Positions 20,940 to 31,619 of a DNA stretch of 64,000 nucleotides are shown here, in pieces. The position numbers and the translations under genes are program-made. The notes under the pieces were generated by a model that was not told the DNA's origin, searched no databases, and was given only the letters and a program-made list of their open reading frames with translations. Numbering within the stretch: position 1 is the stretch's first letter; each line of letters opens with the position of its first letter. The DNA is taken from positions 128,850,503 to 128,914,502 of the forward strand of contig OY726557.1 in the NCBI GenBank assembly GCA_963383645.1, in the 5' to 3' direction. This DNA comes from Muscardinus avellanarius. Taxonomy: Eukaryota; Chordata; Mammalia; Rodentia; Gliridae.

Positions 20940-21655
20940 TTATTTATTTTTCAGAAAAAAATCTATCCTAATATGGAATATGGACTCTAGATACCCAAAA
21001 TGATCTCGAAAAAGAACAAAGCTAGAAGATGTATATTTTCTGATTTCAAACCTTATAAAGCTACAATAATTGAAAGAGTGTAGTACTGTTATAAAGGCAG
21101 ATATATAAACCATTGGAGTTAAATAAAAGCCTAGAGCTAAATTCTTCCAAATATTGTCAAGTTATTTGCAACAAGGTTTCCAAGAACATTTGGTGGAGGA
21201 AATAATAATCTTTTAAATATTGTTGAAAAATAATAATTACGTGAAAAAGAATAAAATTGGACCCTTACCTAACACCATATACAAATATTAACTCTAAATA
21301 GATAAAAGACCTAAACATAAATCTTAAGACTATAAACTTTTAGAAGAAAATCTGGGTCATAAAACCTCACAACATTGAAATTGGCAGTGATTTCTTGGAT
21401 ATGATTTCAATGGCACAGGCAACAGAAGGGTAAACAAACTCCCTAAAAAATAAAAAAAAATGTACATCCAAAGACAATGTAAACAGAGTTAAAAGTTACT
21501 GATAGAATGGGATAAAATGTTTCCAAATGCTATATCTGAAGGTATATTAATATTCCAACTAGAAATCCTAAACATTAGCAACAATAAAAGCAAACAATAC
21601 AATTTAGAAATGAGTAAAAGACTAACATAAATAATGAATCTCCACAGATAACCAA
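20940..21655 (+). mobile_element. Diverged L1 ORF2 3' segment, inverted relative to its host L1
   Basis: Forward-strand words of L1 ORF2 are readable: 'TCGAAAAAGAACAAAGCT', 'TTTCAAACCTTATAAAGCTACAATAAT', 'AAATTGGACCCTTACCTAACACCATATACAAA', 'AAGACCTAAACATAAATCTTAAGACTATAAA'. It is full of stops and much more decayed than the flanking ORF1, so it is an older L1 piece. Confidence 0.75.
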
Positions 21656-21657
21656 TC

Positions 21658-22574
21658 TTAATTGTCTGTTGGATGGAAAATCTTGTTTCTCTGGTTCTGG
21701 TGTGTGTTACCTATTTCTTCTTTGTAGTTAATCTCTTTGAGTATTTTCTCTAGCACTGGTTTTGAAGACATAAATTCCTTCAGTTTCTTTTTGTCATGGA
21801 AGCTTCTTATTTCCCCATCTAATTTGATAGAAAGTTTTGCTGGGTAGGAAATTTTTGGCTGGAAGTTGTTTTCTTTCAGAGTTTGGAATATGTTACTCCA
21901 AGCCCTTCTGGCTCTCATGACTTGGTTTGGGAAGTCTGGAGTGATTCTAATTGTTTTGCCTCTGAATGTCACTTGGCCTTTTGCTTTTGTTGCCTTTAAG
22001 ATTCTCTGCTTGGCTTCCACGTTGGTCATTTTGACAATTATGTGGCGTGGGGATCCTCTTCTCTGATCCTGTCTAAAGGGAGTTCTATAAGTTTCCTGGA
22101 CCTGTGTATCGACCTCTTGCTCTATGTTTGGAAATTTTTCTGCTATTACTTCCTTGAAGAGATTGTTGATCCCTTTGGTTTCACTTTCTTTTCCCTCCTC
22201 TATTCCAATTATTCTTAGGTTAGCTCTCTTAAAATGGGCCCATATTTCTTCAATGTCAGATTCTTGCTGTCAGACATTTTTTCTAAATTAGAGACTCTGC
22301 GTTCATTTTTGGAGTGATCATCTTCTAGGAGCGAGATTCTATTCTCCATGTGGTCTAATCGGTTGTTTATACTTTGAATTGAGGCCTTTACTTCATTGAT
22401 TACATCCTTTATCTCTTTTTGGCTCTCTCCGAATTCTTTTCAAAACACCTCTATTATTTCTACAGTTATTTTCCTGATTTGATCTTCTAGAAATCTCTGA
22501 ATTTCAGTTTTATCGGGTTCTGATGTTGTGCGGTTGTGGGCATTCATTGCTCCAGTATTATTCCTCTTTCCCAT
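21658..22574 (-). pseudogene. L1 ORF1 (RNA-binding chaperone) pseudogene
   Basis: Reverse-strand frame from an ATG at 22574 to a TAA at 21658, about 305 codons including the breaks. ORF1p of L1 forms coiled-coil trimers that coat L1 RNA. The N-terminal half is rich in Glu/Lys/Leu heptads. The C-terminal 123 codons (21658-22029) are intact and carry the family's landmark words QRILKA, GQVTF, RRAW, NFQPKISYPAKL and DKKKLKEF. It is broken by an in-frame TGA about 43 codons in (near 22445) and a frameshift near 22271. The L1 is therefore dead but fairly young. Confidence 0.9.
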
Positions 22575-23553
22575 GATTTCAGAAGTTTGTGCCTTCTCTG
22601 GGTTCTTCCCTGGGTCACTACGACTTCACTTAAGGTGCTCTGGATCTCGAGTCTGTGGTATCTCAGTCACCACTACTCCTTTACTGGGTTGTATCACAAA
22701 GTCTCAGATCCAGGGAGTCAATTGAGGCTACTTTAGACTATGGGGAGTGCCGGTTTGGGCGTTCTCCTGCTGGGAGTTTTGACTATGGTGTGATATCTCT
22801 GCCACCGCCACTCCCCCACTGGGTCAAGTCCCTGGAGTGCAGTACTGGGATTTCTCCTCTAGGGGCCGCAATTTGACTCACTGTTGTTGAGTGCACTGAG
22901 GGAGCTGTAGTTGGACTCAGTGAATTCACTGCTGCTGCCGCCGGTGGCAATATGGCACCACTGTCACAGCCTCGGCCATGAGGCTGGCATATTTCTTCTC
23001 TGTTTTTGAGCTCCCCTCTGAGTCCCTGCAGTGTGTGCTGAGCCCAGCCCCTGGGAGCTTTAGACGCTCCCCGTGCCAAGAAATTTGCCGAATTCCTCCC
23101 AACTGATCCGCAGCCGCTCACCTCAGCTCGCTGCCTGCTGCTCCTCTCTGGAGCCTGGTGGGCTGTTGAGTGCATTGGTCTGGTGCCGTCCGGTGAGCTC
23201 GCTGCTGCCATCGGCAATATGGCGCTTCTGCCGCGTCCTCAGCCATGAGGCTGGCGTATCTCCTTTCTGGCTCTAAGCTCCGTTCTGAGTTCCCCTCCTC
23301 TCTGGGGCCTGGTGCTGCAAGGGAAGATGGCGCCCACACCGCTCTGCGCCGTGGCTCCGGCCACAGCACTGTGGTCTGGTTTCTTTCTGGTGTCTCATTT
23401 TTCCAGCCCTCTTTTTCTCTGTCCCTTGTATTTACATTCTTTGTTTCTCTGCTGATGGTATTTTCTGTCTATAAAAGGCACTGATTTTGTGGTAATAGAG
23501 ATTGGTTGTTAGCGGGGCTCGTAAGCCCTGCTTTTCTTTGTCGCCATCTTCAA
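22575..23553 (-). promoter_or_regulatory. L1 5' UTR / internal promoter with tandem units
   Basis: GC- and CpG-rich for this window. The first bases on the reverse strand include GAAGATGGCGAC, a YY1-type word (GCCATCTT on the forward strand, 23543-23550), at about the place where human L1 has its YY1 site. Two similar units start near 22884 and 23164; shared words are TTGAGTGCA, GCAATATGGC and GCCATGAGGCTGGC. A second AAGATGGCGCC lies at 23323-23333. The 144-codon open frame at 22783-23217 on this strand is probably incidental. Confidence 0.65.
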
Positions 23554-23662
23554 GACCTTGTTTTCAAATAAAAAATAAAATAGGGAAGTAGAGCTGAGAG
23601 TGTAGGTCCCGGTGGAATGCCCCTGGGAAATATCATCCACTAACATTTTACATTATTTCCAG

Positions 23663-23665
<3 letters not shown>

Positions 23666-23706
<41 letters not shown>

Positions 23707-23909
23707 TGTGTGTGTGTTTGTTTTTGTGGTACTGGGGTTCCTAGAAACCCTTCTACCTCTGGGCTATACTCCCAGAGGAGTATATTTTTTATATTTTTAT
23801 TTCGAAACAGGGCCTCTCATGCCAGCAAGGCTGGCTTCAAACCTGTGCGATCCTCCTGTCTCTGCCTCCCAAGTGTGGGGATTACAAGCATGCACCACCA
23901 CGCCCAGTG
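23666..23909 (-). mobile_element. B1-ID SINE, type C, reverse
   Basis: The T-run tail and a (TG)n run (23693-23718) precede 'GGTACTGGGGTTCCTAGAAACCCTTC' and 'GCCAGCAAGGCTGGC'. The duplication tttccag lies at 23656-23662 and 23910-23916. Confidence 0.94.
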
Positions 23910-23916
23910 TTTCCAG

Positions 23917-24171
23917 TTGTTTTTATATGTATTTTTTCATATTTGAGAAATTCTATGTACAATTTTGTATTCTGCACTTTTCCATTTTGTCAAATAGTAA
24001 TCACTGATCCAAATTATATATAAGATTAGTTTTAATTATGTCATTAATTCAATTAATCAGTGCCATCATAATAGCCTACCATTTGTTTATACCAGTAACT
24101 TAATTAAACTATTATTACAAAGAATATTTCCTACTCTCAAACTTATTTCTAAAGCTGTGATAAACTTCCTT
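23917..24171. other. Unique AT-rich sequence
   Basis: No repeat or gene signature is seen. Confidence 0.3.
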
Positions 24172-24352
24172 TTTTGTGGTAATGGGGTTGAACCCAGGAG
24201 TGTTCTACCTCTGAGTACACACCAGCCTTATTTTATTTTTTATTTTAAAATAGAGGCTTTGTAAGTTACTGTGTGCTGGCCTAAAACCTGGGATCCTCCT
24301 GTCTCAACCTCCCAAGTACTTGGAACAAAGACATGCATCACTGTGCTCAGCA
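24172..24352 (-). mobile_element. B1-ID SINE, old type A, reverse
   Basis: 'GGTAATGGGGTTGAACCCAGGAGTGTTCTACC' to '..AAGACATGCATCACTGTGCTCAGC'. It has a short centre and lies between the near-repeats aaacttcctttttt and aaacttctttgttttt. Confidence 0.9.
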
Positions 24353-24916
24353 AACTTCTTTGTTTTTAATTTTTTGTCCATGTTTTTTCATTAAAGATCC
24401 TCATCATACATTTTTTAAACTAAAGAATATAAATATTTAAGGCTATATACCTTAATATAAAACTGCTTGCTAGGAAGTATATGACCATGTCTGTTTTTAC
24501 CAGCAATAGACCAAGGTTAATATTAGAGTATCATTAGCAAGCTCTAAATTTGTGTTTTACTTAATCTTTCTCATGGAAATTCAAAACTCAATGTCTATTA
24601 AATGTATGTCCTAAATAATAAGTATCCAAATACATTCACATGTTGCTTAACCAAGGGAACACTTTGTCAAAAATATATCATTCGGTGATCTCATTATTGT
24701 GTGAACTTTGTAGAGTGTTCTTACACACACCTAAATGTTATAGCTCACTACATGACCAGACCACCTAGGCTCTATGGTATGATTGATTAATAAATAATAT
24801 ATTATTTTTATTTATTTATAAAACCTCAACCTGTTGCTCCTAGAGCCATGACAAACAAAACAACACAAGATTGAATTAAACACAAGAGAAAATTATGCAA
24901 TAAAGAAATGCAATAG

Positions 24917-25113
24917 TGCCAAGCAAGTGTGGTGGTGCATTTGGGAGGCTGAGACGGGAGGATCCTGGTTTGCGGACAGCCTCACCTACTTAGTGAGGTC
25001 TTCTGCAACTTAGTGAGACCTTGTTTCAAAATAAAGAATTTAAAAATAGGGCTGGGGTATTACTCCGAGGTAGAATGCCTCTGGGTTCCATCCCTAGTAC
25101 CGGAAGAAAAAAA
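24917..25113 (+). mobile_element. B1-ID SINE, type A, inside the DNA transposon
   Basis: Part of the 7SL 5' end is deleted ('GTGGTGGTGCATTTGGGAGGC'). The centre is 'CCTCACCTACTTAGTGAGG' and the ID half 'GGGCTGGGGTATTACTCCGAGGTAGAATGCC'. Confidence 0.9.
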
Positions 25114-25345
25114 AAAGAGATACTATAAATATAAAATATAGGAGGTTGGCTGTTGCTGAGATAACAGAGCATACAGTTTTACAATAAACATTTTTATATG
25201 AAAATAAAGAGTCCATTAAAACAATGACAAATGTATAGATAGTATAATGAACACACAACACATTAACATAGTCATACCTGGTCATGTATAATCACTATCA
25301 AGTGTGGCACATAATTGTATATACTATACTTTGGTGGATATGGGT

Positions 25346-25534
25346 GTGTGTCCCTGGTACTGGGGATTGAACCCAGGGACACTCTACCTCCAAATTACAC
25401 CCCAGCCCTATTTTTTTATATTTTTATTTTGAAACAGGGCCTTGCTAAGTTGCTGAAGCTGTCCTGGAACCTGTGATCCTCCAGTCTCAGCCTCCCAAGT
25501 CCTGGGTTTATAGGCATGAGCATCGCTCGTGACT
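25346..25534 (-). mobile_element. B1-ID SINE, type A, inside the DNA transposon, reverse
   Basis: 'GGTACTGGGGATTGAACCCAGGGACACTCTACC' to '..GGGTTTATAGGCATGAGCATCGC'. It interrupts the right part of the MER6-like element. Confidence 0.92.
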
Positions 25535-25841
25535 TTTTTTGGATGTTAGAATGATTTTCTATTTTCTTAATAGTTGATGTCTAGCTCATGCTATTCTTTT
25601 ACAGATTAGCAGTACACTAGGTTTGTTCACACCAGCATCACCACCAACCAACATGTGAACAATACTTTGCACTATGATGTTACAGCAGCTATGGTATCAC
25701 TGGGGGATGGGAGTTTTTCAGGCCCATTATAATCTTACGAGACAACCATCACATATATGACAAAACTGTCATTATGTGACGCATAACTATAGATATAAAA
25801 CAGCTTCACCTCCATTTAATCTTCATACATTTTTATTGGGG

Positions 25842-26021
25842 CATGGTGGGACACTTTCATTTTACATTATGCTTATAATCCCAGTATTTGGGAGATTGAG
25901 ACAAGAGGATAGCAGGTTTGCAGCCAGCCACAGCAATTTAGCAGATCTTCAGCAAACTGGCAAGACTCTGTTTCAAAATTTAAAATAAAATAGGACTGGG
26001 AGTGTGGCTTAGTGGTAAAAA
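25842..26021 (+). mobile_element. B1-ID SINE, old type A
   Basis: 'GGGGCATGGTGGGACAC', an insert of ~15 bp, then 'CTTATAATCCCAGTATTTGGGAGATTG' and '..GACTGGGAGTGTGGCTTAGTGG'. The 3' end is truncated after the A box. Confidence 0.85.
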
Positions 26022-26314
26022 ATGTGAGAACAAAACTCCTCACATTTTCATTTAACTCAAAGGGGCTCTGATGAAAACAACACCTTGCTTTATTATATAC
26101 ACTGTGAGCTTTATAAGGAATGGCTCCTCTGATGGAGCGACACAAGCCTGGCACAGCAAGCCTACTATCTTCTCAGAGGGTGCCCTGAAGACACAGTCAT
26201 GGTAAATCGTCCCCAGACCTGGAGAACTGTGCTTATGCCCCAATACAGCTGAGCCCCACCGACCCTGGCACAGCTCCCTGCTGGCTCCTTGCAGAGTCTG
26301 AGCCTAGAAAGGTC

Positions 26315-26387
26315 TCCTTGCTACATTTTGTTGAGGATAGCCTCAAACTTGTGGTCCTCCTGTCTCAGCCTCCCAAGGCCTGGGATA
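26315..26387 (-). mobile_element. SINE fragment, 7SL half, reverse
   Basis: 'TGTTGAGGATAGCCTCAAACTTGTGGTCC' then 'CTGTCTCAGCCTCCCAAGGCCTGGGAT'. Both ends are missing. Confidence 0.75.
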
Positions 26388-27179
26388 CAATATTATTTTC
26401 TATTAAAATATTTTTTCATCCTACTGAAAGAGCCCTCCAGACTTGACGAGAACAAATGCCAGGCATGGTGAGCTGCCTTCCTCATTGTGCAGAACTGTTA
26501 TTAAAACTGAGCTAAAGACCACATTACCCAGAGAGACGCAAGGACTGTCCTCAGAAAACTTATCTTTTAGAGAAAAGGATCCTCATTAAATAATTGATTG
26601 TGTAACTAAGTATCCAATTATGTTTAAGATGAAGTGCTCTAAAACAGAATAATAGCTGACACATAGAAGATTCAGTCTGGTATGTTCACAATTCCTGTGT
26701 GAGGTGTTTTCATATGTCACAAATATCTTCCCGCATGGAAACCACCCTATTTTTTTATAAACACCTGGTCAGACTAACACTGGCATTTGTTGATAACTTC
26801 CTCTTCTTTATTGTTCTTTGACTGTCATGCAACCACTTGTGGTTCAAGAACAAAGAGAACATGTATGGGTACAGGGTGAAGGATAAACCTTCTGTGCTCC
26901 ACAGACAATAGCTGGGCGAAGATGGAAAGGAAGAATGGGGTTATCTTAAATCTTGTTTCTGTAAGCTGAGCCTTTCATAGGTGCTCTTAATAACAAGCCA
27001 CAATGGGTGAAGGGAAATTAAGCCTGAAGATCTTAGACAGTCAATCCCTTACTCACTGGATCATGGGAAAATCTAGGAACTGCACCCCCAAAAAAATTCT
27101 AGGTCCTTTAGGCAGCTTTGCCAATAGCCAATCATTTACCTGCTTGGCCACCAAGGAGTATTTGTGTGTGTGTATGTGC
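26388..27179. other. Unique non-coding sequence
   Basis: No transposon or gene signature is seen over about 0.8 kb. Confidence 0.35.
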
Positions 27180-27387
27180 GTGTGGTACTAGGGATGGAAT
27201 CCAGGAGCATTCTACTTTCTAGCTACACCCCCAGTCCCTATTTTTTTTTATTCTTTATTTTGAAACAGTGTCTCACTGAGTTGCAAGGGGCCTCACTAAG
27301 TAGTAGCTGAGGCTGTCTGCGAACCGCCATCCTCCTGTCTCAGCCTCCCAAATGCTGGGATTGCAAGTGTGCACCACCACACCTGGT
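27180..27387 (-). mobile_element. B1-ID SINE, type A, reverse
   Basis: 'GGTACTAGGGATGGAATCCAGGAGCATTCTAC' to '..GCAAGTGTGCACCACCACACCTGG'. A TG-rich stretch (27161-27184) stands on its tail side. Confidence 0.93.
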
Positions 27388-28560
27388 TAGAGAAGTAATT
27401 GAGAATTCTACTTGGTTCTACTACCCTTCCATAGCATTTCAAATGTTTAATATCATTTGCAAGGCTATGTTCTGGGCATAAAGGCGCATCACCCACAGGG
27501 CAAACAAGTGGGTGATATCCTGATCTGTCCATTCCCAGCCACACACCAGATGGACCCAGAAGACTGAATCACAGTTTAGCTCTGGAAATTATGCCTGATG
27601 TCTTTTCTCCTTCTGCCCATGCACACCAGGCTCCTCCAGCTTCCCCAGAGGCCTGTTTACCTTTCAGGGTGAACACAGACAAATACTGTGGCCCAACAGC
27701 CCATTCTCCCCACCGTGCAGAGCAGTGTCCTCTCAGCACTCATACCAGCTTCCAGTAAGCGGAGAAACCTGCGGTCTTCCACACGTAGAGGCCAGGGAGA
27801 GGCTCTCGAAGGAACAATAGGATCTGCGTGCACTATTTACAGCCCCACTGCCCTCTGTTATGACTACTGAGTCACCTGGAAATTGGTATTGTTTAATTTG
27901 CAACCTCCAGACCTCCCTCTACCAGCCCCTGCCCCCCTGCTCAGTTATTGTCATTGATGGAATCATCCCGCCTTCTCCACCCCACACCCACTCCCTACCA
28001 TCATCATTTCCCCTATTGTTTGGCGGCCCTGACCCCTGTGTATTTATAAAGGCCACTTCCTGCAGCATCATTGTGTGCTCCGTGGCAGTCAGCTCCCCAC
28101 GTTTCCTGACAATGGAGCTGGGGGGCCTGGTTAACAACCAGGGTCCAGCTCCCGACTTCCTCCACGTCCTGTTTACTGCACTCGGCAAGCATCTCACTGG
28201 TCACTCCTCAAGCAGAGTCCACCAGCTTTGATTTATCCCAGCATGTGCCCCATTGAGAGAAAGCACATTCCAGCTGAGTTTGAGTAAGACAGCCAAAAAC
28301 TATGGGCTTCCAGTGATGTGCTGCACCCTCAAAAGGTGCTCCTGTCTTGGGATTAAACCATTGGGCTTTCCCATCAAAGCCAATGGTGCTGTTCTCTGGG
28401 AGACACCCTTATGGGGTCTCTTGCTCTCTATTTCTCAAAGTGTGGAATGGATGGTGATGAATTTCCATTTTATCCCTTAGGTTCTTTTATCTCTTAGGTT
28501 TACACCTTTAGGTTTGGAGCCTAAGGGTATGTGCAACCAAGACTGTCACAAATTCAAACA
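27388..28560. other. Repeat-poor stretch
   Basis: About 1.2 kb of moderately GC-rich sequence without recognised repeats. Both strands carry open frames (27860-28231, 27919-28197) that show no domain. It ends at the target site of the next SINE. Confidence 0.4.
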
Positions 28561-28575
28561 AAAATCTCCCACCTC

Positions 28576-28772
28576 AGATGGGCGTGGTGGTACACGCTTA
28601 TAATCCCTGTGCTTGGGAGGCTGAGACAGGAGGATCGCACAGGTTTGAAGCCAGCCTCAGCTACTTAGTGAGGCGCTCAACAACTTAGTGAGATCCTGTT
28701 TCCCAATAAAATATAAAATAGGTCTGGGAGTATAGCCCGGAGGTAGAAACCCTCTGGTTTCCACCCCCAGTA

Positions 28773-28815
<43 letters not shown>
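28576..28815 (+). mobile_element. B1-ID SINE, type B, with an (AC)n tail
   Basis: Full-length element with 'CAGCCTCAGCTACTTAGTGAGGCGCTC'. Its tail has become an (AC)n microsatellite at 28775-28815. The near-duplication aaaatctcccacctca / aaaatcccacctcata flanks it. Confidence 0.95.
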
Positions 28816-28819
<4 letters not shown>

Positions 28820-29133
28820 CCCACCTCATAGGCAAATATTGGGGAAGGCAGACATATCCCTTCCAGAAATATGATATTTTTGTGTTTCCTCAGATTTCTT
28901 TTCTTTTTCTTTTTTCTATATCCCTGCTCTGCCCTCCATAGAAAGATCATCTTCTATAGTACTTTGATGCACTAAATCATACTATGCACTGGTGAAATAA
29001 AAGACCAGTACATTTCTGCCTTTGTGACAGTAACCTTTTTTCACTTTTCAGTTGTTTTTTAACTTAATTTTATTTATTATTTTATATTTTTATTTATTTA
29101 TAATTTTATTTACTACTTTTTATTTATTTTGGG

Positions 29134-29515
29134 GGCTTACTAGAATTGAACTCAGGGGCATTCTATCTCTGAACTACATCCCTAGCCCTTTTTATATTTA
29201 TTTATTTATTTATTTATTTATTATTTATTTATTTATCGGTGGTACTGGGGTTCCTGGAAACCCTTCTACCTCCAGGCTACAATCCCAGACCTATTTTATT
29301 TTTTGTTTTTTATTTGGAAACAGGGTCTCTTAAGCCAGCGAGGCTGGCTTCGAACCTGGGCGATCCTCCTGTCTCTGCCTCCCAAGTGTGGGGATTACAA
29401 GCGTGCGCCACCATGCCCGGCCCTAGCCCTTTTTATTTTGAAACAGAATCTCCCTTAGTTGATGAGGCTGGCCTCGAACCTACAATCCAGTCCTCCTCTC
29501 TTACCTCTCAAATCC
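29134..29515 (-). mobile_element. Old B1-ID SINE split by a type C SINE
   Basis: Outer parts are 29134-29195 (ID half, 'GGGGCATTCTATCTCTGAACTACATCCCTAGCCC') and 29437-29515 (7SL half). They join across a perfect target duplication of the inner element. Confidence 0.92.
29196..29420 (-). mobile_element. Inner B1-ID SINE, type C, perfect duplication
   Basis: The 16-bp duplication ccctagccctttttat lies at 29180-29195 and 29421-29436 without mismatch. The tail is an (ATTT)n microsatellite. The body keeps CpGs ('AGCCAGCGAGGCTGGC', 'GTGCGCCACCATGCCCGGCC'), so it is among the youngest here. Confidence 0.97.
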
Positions 29516-29529
29516 TAGCTCCTTCCACT

Positions 29530-29645
29530 TTCTACATGCAGATGAGAGTTCCTAGGCTCAAAGTGATTAAGAAGCTTGTTCAAGGTCACCAGACCACTGC
29601 AAAGCTCAGTTCCTACCTAAAAACAGTAGTGTATGGCTTTGCTCA
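29530..29645 (+). mobile_element. MIR-like fragment
   Basis: 'GTGATTAAGAAGCTTGTTCAAGGTCACCAGACC' resembles the MIR core 'AAGTGACTTGCCCAAGGTCACACAG'. The copy is short and ancient. Confidence 0.45.
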
Positions 29646-30963
29646 TTTATTCCGCCTCCAAGTCACCTAAGTTCTTCCTTCCCTCCGTACTTAGCTTGCC
29701 CTTTCTCTGCATCTTCTTTTTCTACTCATCATTTATTCTCACATGTGATGGGATACATCTACCAACAGCACAAACCCCATTTGAAAGGATGCATTGTTCA
29801 GCCCTCCAGACTCACAGTTACTGGGGACGGTCCAGGCTCCATCTGCTGGGAGAGAGTTGTTGTTAAGTGGGGCATTAGTTCAGGTTGGCTCTGGGTGATA
29901 TTTAATATCTCTCACTATGAACCCAGCCAGGAATGGAGACCTAGGCTGCCCTGTGTTTATTATTGCAACCAGAGCTCTGTCTTGACTAAGAAACACAAGC
30001 AAAAGGTGACCAGAGCCACCAACACACCAGCCAACACTGTCCCTAGGCCTTGACTGCTAGGTTTGGCAAAGCTATGAGCTATTCCTATAGTCAGGGACAA
30101 GCAGCCAGACATTTTTTTCCCCAGGGCTCATGCAGGTGCTCTGCATATCTCTGATCCTGATGCGTCTGTGTGTCCTTGAGCACAGGAGCAGTGCGTGCAT
30201 GTGCGGTTGGTCCGCGCTCTGTCACCCACCAGTGTGACAGTCCCCACCCTGCCCTCTTGCCCAGCAAACATTGTATTTCATTCCCGGCCCAGCTGTTCCT
30301 TCTGACTGTGGAGTGCCCAGCAGGCCACGGGCCAGTCTCAGAACTGGTGACAGGGTGAGTAATGTGCAGGCCAGCCAGCAGGTCAGAGGGCAGCTGCTCC
30401 TGGGATCGCATCTCCTCACACAAGGAGTCCAGTGACTGTGATCACCGGTGGAATTAGTTCCCAGAGCTGATGGGCAAGATAAGGCACATTAGCAAAATGT
30501 GACCTCTTTGATTTCAGGCCTCAGGGGGCAAGGGCTTGCCTGCAGGACCTGAGCTCACCACTGACCTCTCCAAAGGCAATCACATCCCTCCATCACCCTT
30601 ATCAGCACCATAGCCATCCTGTAACTCCAGAATGTCAGAGCCGTGAGGGGCCAGACGACCCCTCTACTTATCAGAAAGGACACAGAGCCCCAGAAGGCAG
30701 AAGCAGCTTGTGGGCACATGGCCCAGCTCTCCTGTCTCCTAGTGATCCCTTCACTCCATGAAGTCACCTTGACTGGGACAGGCCTCCCTGGGGTAGAAGA
30801 GGGACATGGAAAGTATGAGCCACAGATGAGGCTATTCCTACTGCTCAGATGAGCTTCAAAAAAGAAAGAAAGAAAGAAATACCAGGATTGAGCGCTCCAC
30901 CTGAACAGACACATCCATCCTTACTTGCAGGCAGAGGGAGAGTCCTCCATCTCCAGCTCTGTC
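29646..30963. other. Repeat-poor stretch
   Basis: Mostly unique. A weak MIR-like core ('AAAGGACACAGAGCCCCAGAAGG') lies at about 30630-30730. Open frames at 30091-30423 and 30555-30914 on the reverse strand show no family. Confidence 0.4.
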
Positions 30964-31396
30964 TGTTAGGGTTTGGATATAGAATTCTCAGGAAAAGCGC
31001 ATATATTAGCAATGCGAAAATGTTCATAGGTAAAATAATTGAAGCAGGAGGGTTCAAATTTCACCAATGGATAAACCCATTGATAGATTAATAATGGATT
31101 TATTGGGTGGTAAGGTAGGCAGGTAGGGTATAACTGGAGAAGGTACTCACTAGAGATATAGCCTTGATATATATATGTCCTTCACCCCTTCCCCTTGTTG
31201 TCTCTGCTTCTGCCTCCATGATGAGAGAGCAGCATCCCTCTGGACATCTTGCCACCACCTCCACCTCTACATTTTATACCTGGGAGTAGGCTCTATGGAC
31301 TGAAACCTCTGAAACCATGGACTCCTATAAACCTTTCCTCTGTAAGTTGTTCTTGTCAGTATTTTGGTCACAGCAATAAGAAAGAGGTTTAAGACA
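30964..31396 (+). mobile_element. Solo LTR, MaLR-like
   Basis: Begins TGTTAGGGTTTGGATATAG and ends GTTTAAGACA, so it has TG..CA ends at 433 bp. The end words 'CCTCTGTAAGTTGTTCTTGTCAGTATTTTGGTCACAGCAATAAG' are typical of MaLR-type LTRs. The flanks ctgtc/gtatc match at 3 of 5, weak support for a duplication. No internal sequence is present. Confidence 0.6.
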
Positions 31397-31619
31397 GTAT
31401 CCTATCTACCCAGTCTTTCTCACCTTCTCCATACAAAGCTACAATCATACAGCCAGAGAAATAAATATGCAAAAAAGGAAAAGAACCCATGGAAAAGACA
31501 TTATCACTAAAGAGTCCTCGTTAAGCTTGTGAACATGCACAGACTTTTGCAGTCAAGCAAACACCATACCATTCAAACTAGGAAGTTTATATGACATAAA
31601 AATATTCATTTCATCATTA

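Larger units (their letters stand above)
20592..23553 (-). mobile_element. Composite L1 insertion, reverse, both ends present
   Basis: From the right (5') end it has a 5' UTR (22575-23553), a broken ORF1 (21658-22574), a central piece in the opposite orientation (about 20940-21655), and a 3' UTR with an (AAC)n tail (20592 to about 20760). Both ends abut halves of one SINE, so it entered as one event or a nested series. The 3' tip matches other tips here ('GATGTATGAATACAGTGCACTAATAAAA'), preceded by the G-rich tract typical of L1 3' UTRs. ORF2 in its proper orientation is missing. Confidence 0.8.
20474..23636 (+). mobile_element. B1-ID SINE split by an L1 insertion
   Basis: The 7SL half is at 20474-20591 ('GCCGGATGCTGTGGCATACGCC'..'GTGAGACCTTG') and the rest at 23554-23636 ('TTCAAATAAAAAATAAAATAGGGAAGTAGAGC..'). 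The word agaccttg is present on both sides of the inserted L1, as its target duplication. Confidence 0.85.
24631..25790. mobile_element. Tigger-type DNA transposon (MER6-like) holding two SINEs
   Basis: The left end 'CACATGTTGCTTAACCAAGG' and the reversed right end 'TATGCGTCACATAATGACAG' are decayed terminal inverted repeats of the MER6 kind. Inside are family words: 'GTGTGAACTTTGTAGAGTGTTCTTACAC', 'ACCTAGGCTCTATGGTAT' and, at the right, 'GTTTGTTCACACCAGCATCACCACC' and 'CCCATTATAATCTTACGAGACAACC'. TA dinucleotides border both ends. No transposase frame survives. Without the SINEs (24917-25113, 25346-25534) the body is ~780 bp. Family from memory. Confidence 0.72.

Noticed and set aside
22783..23217. 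144-codon reverse frame in the L1 5' UTR
   Set aside because: Ala/Ser/Arg-rich chance frame in GC-rich UTR. It is in the sense direction, so it does not correspond to the antisense ORF0 of primate L1.
29239..29670. 143-codon forward open frame
   Set aside because: Most of it is the antisense of a type C SINE, the same peptide that recurs at 23.7 and 37.3 kb.
30500..30520. CTCF-like word CCTCAGGGGGCAAGG
   Set aside because: It misses key positions of the motif on the 5' side; not enough to call a site.
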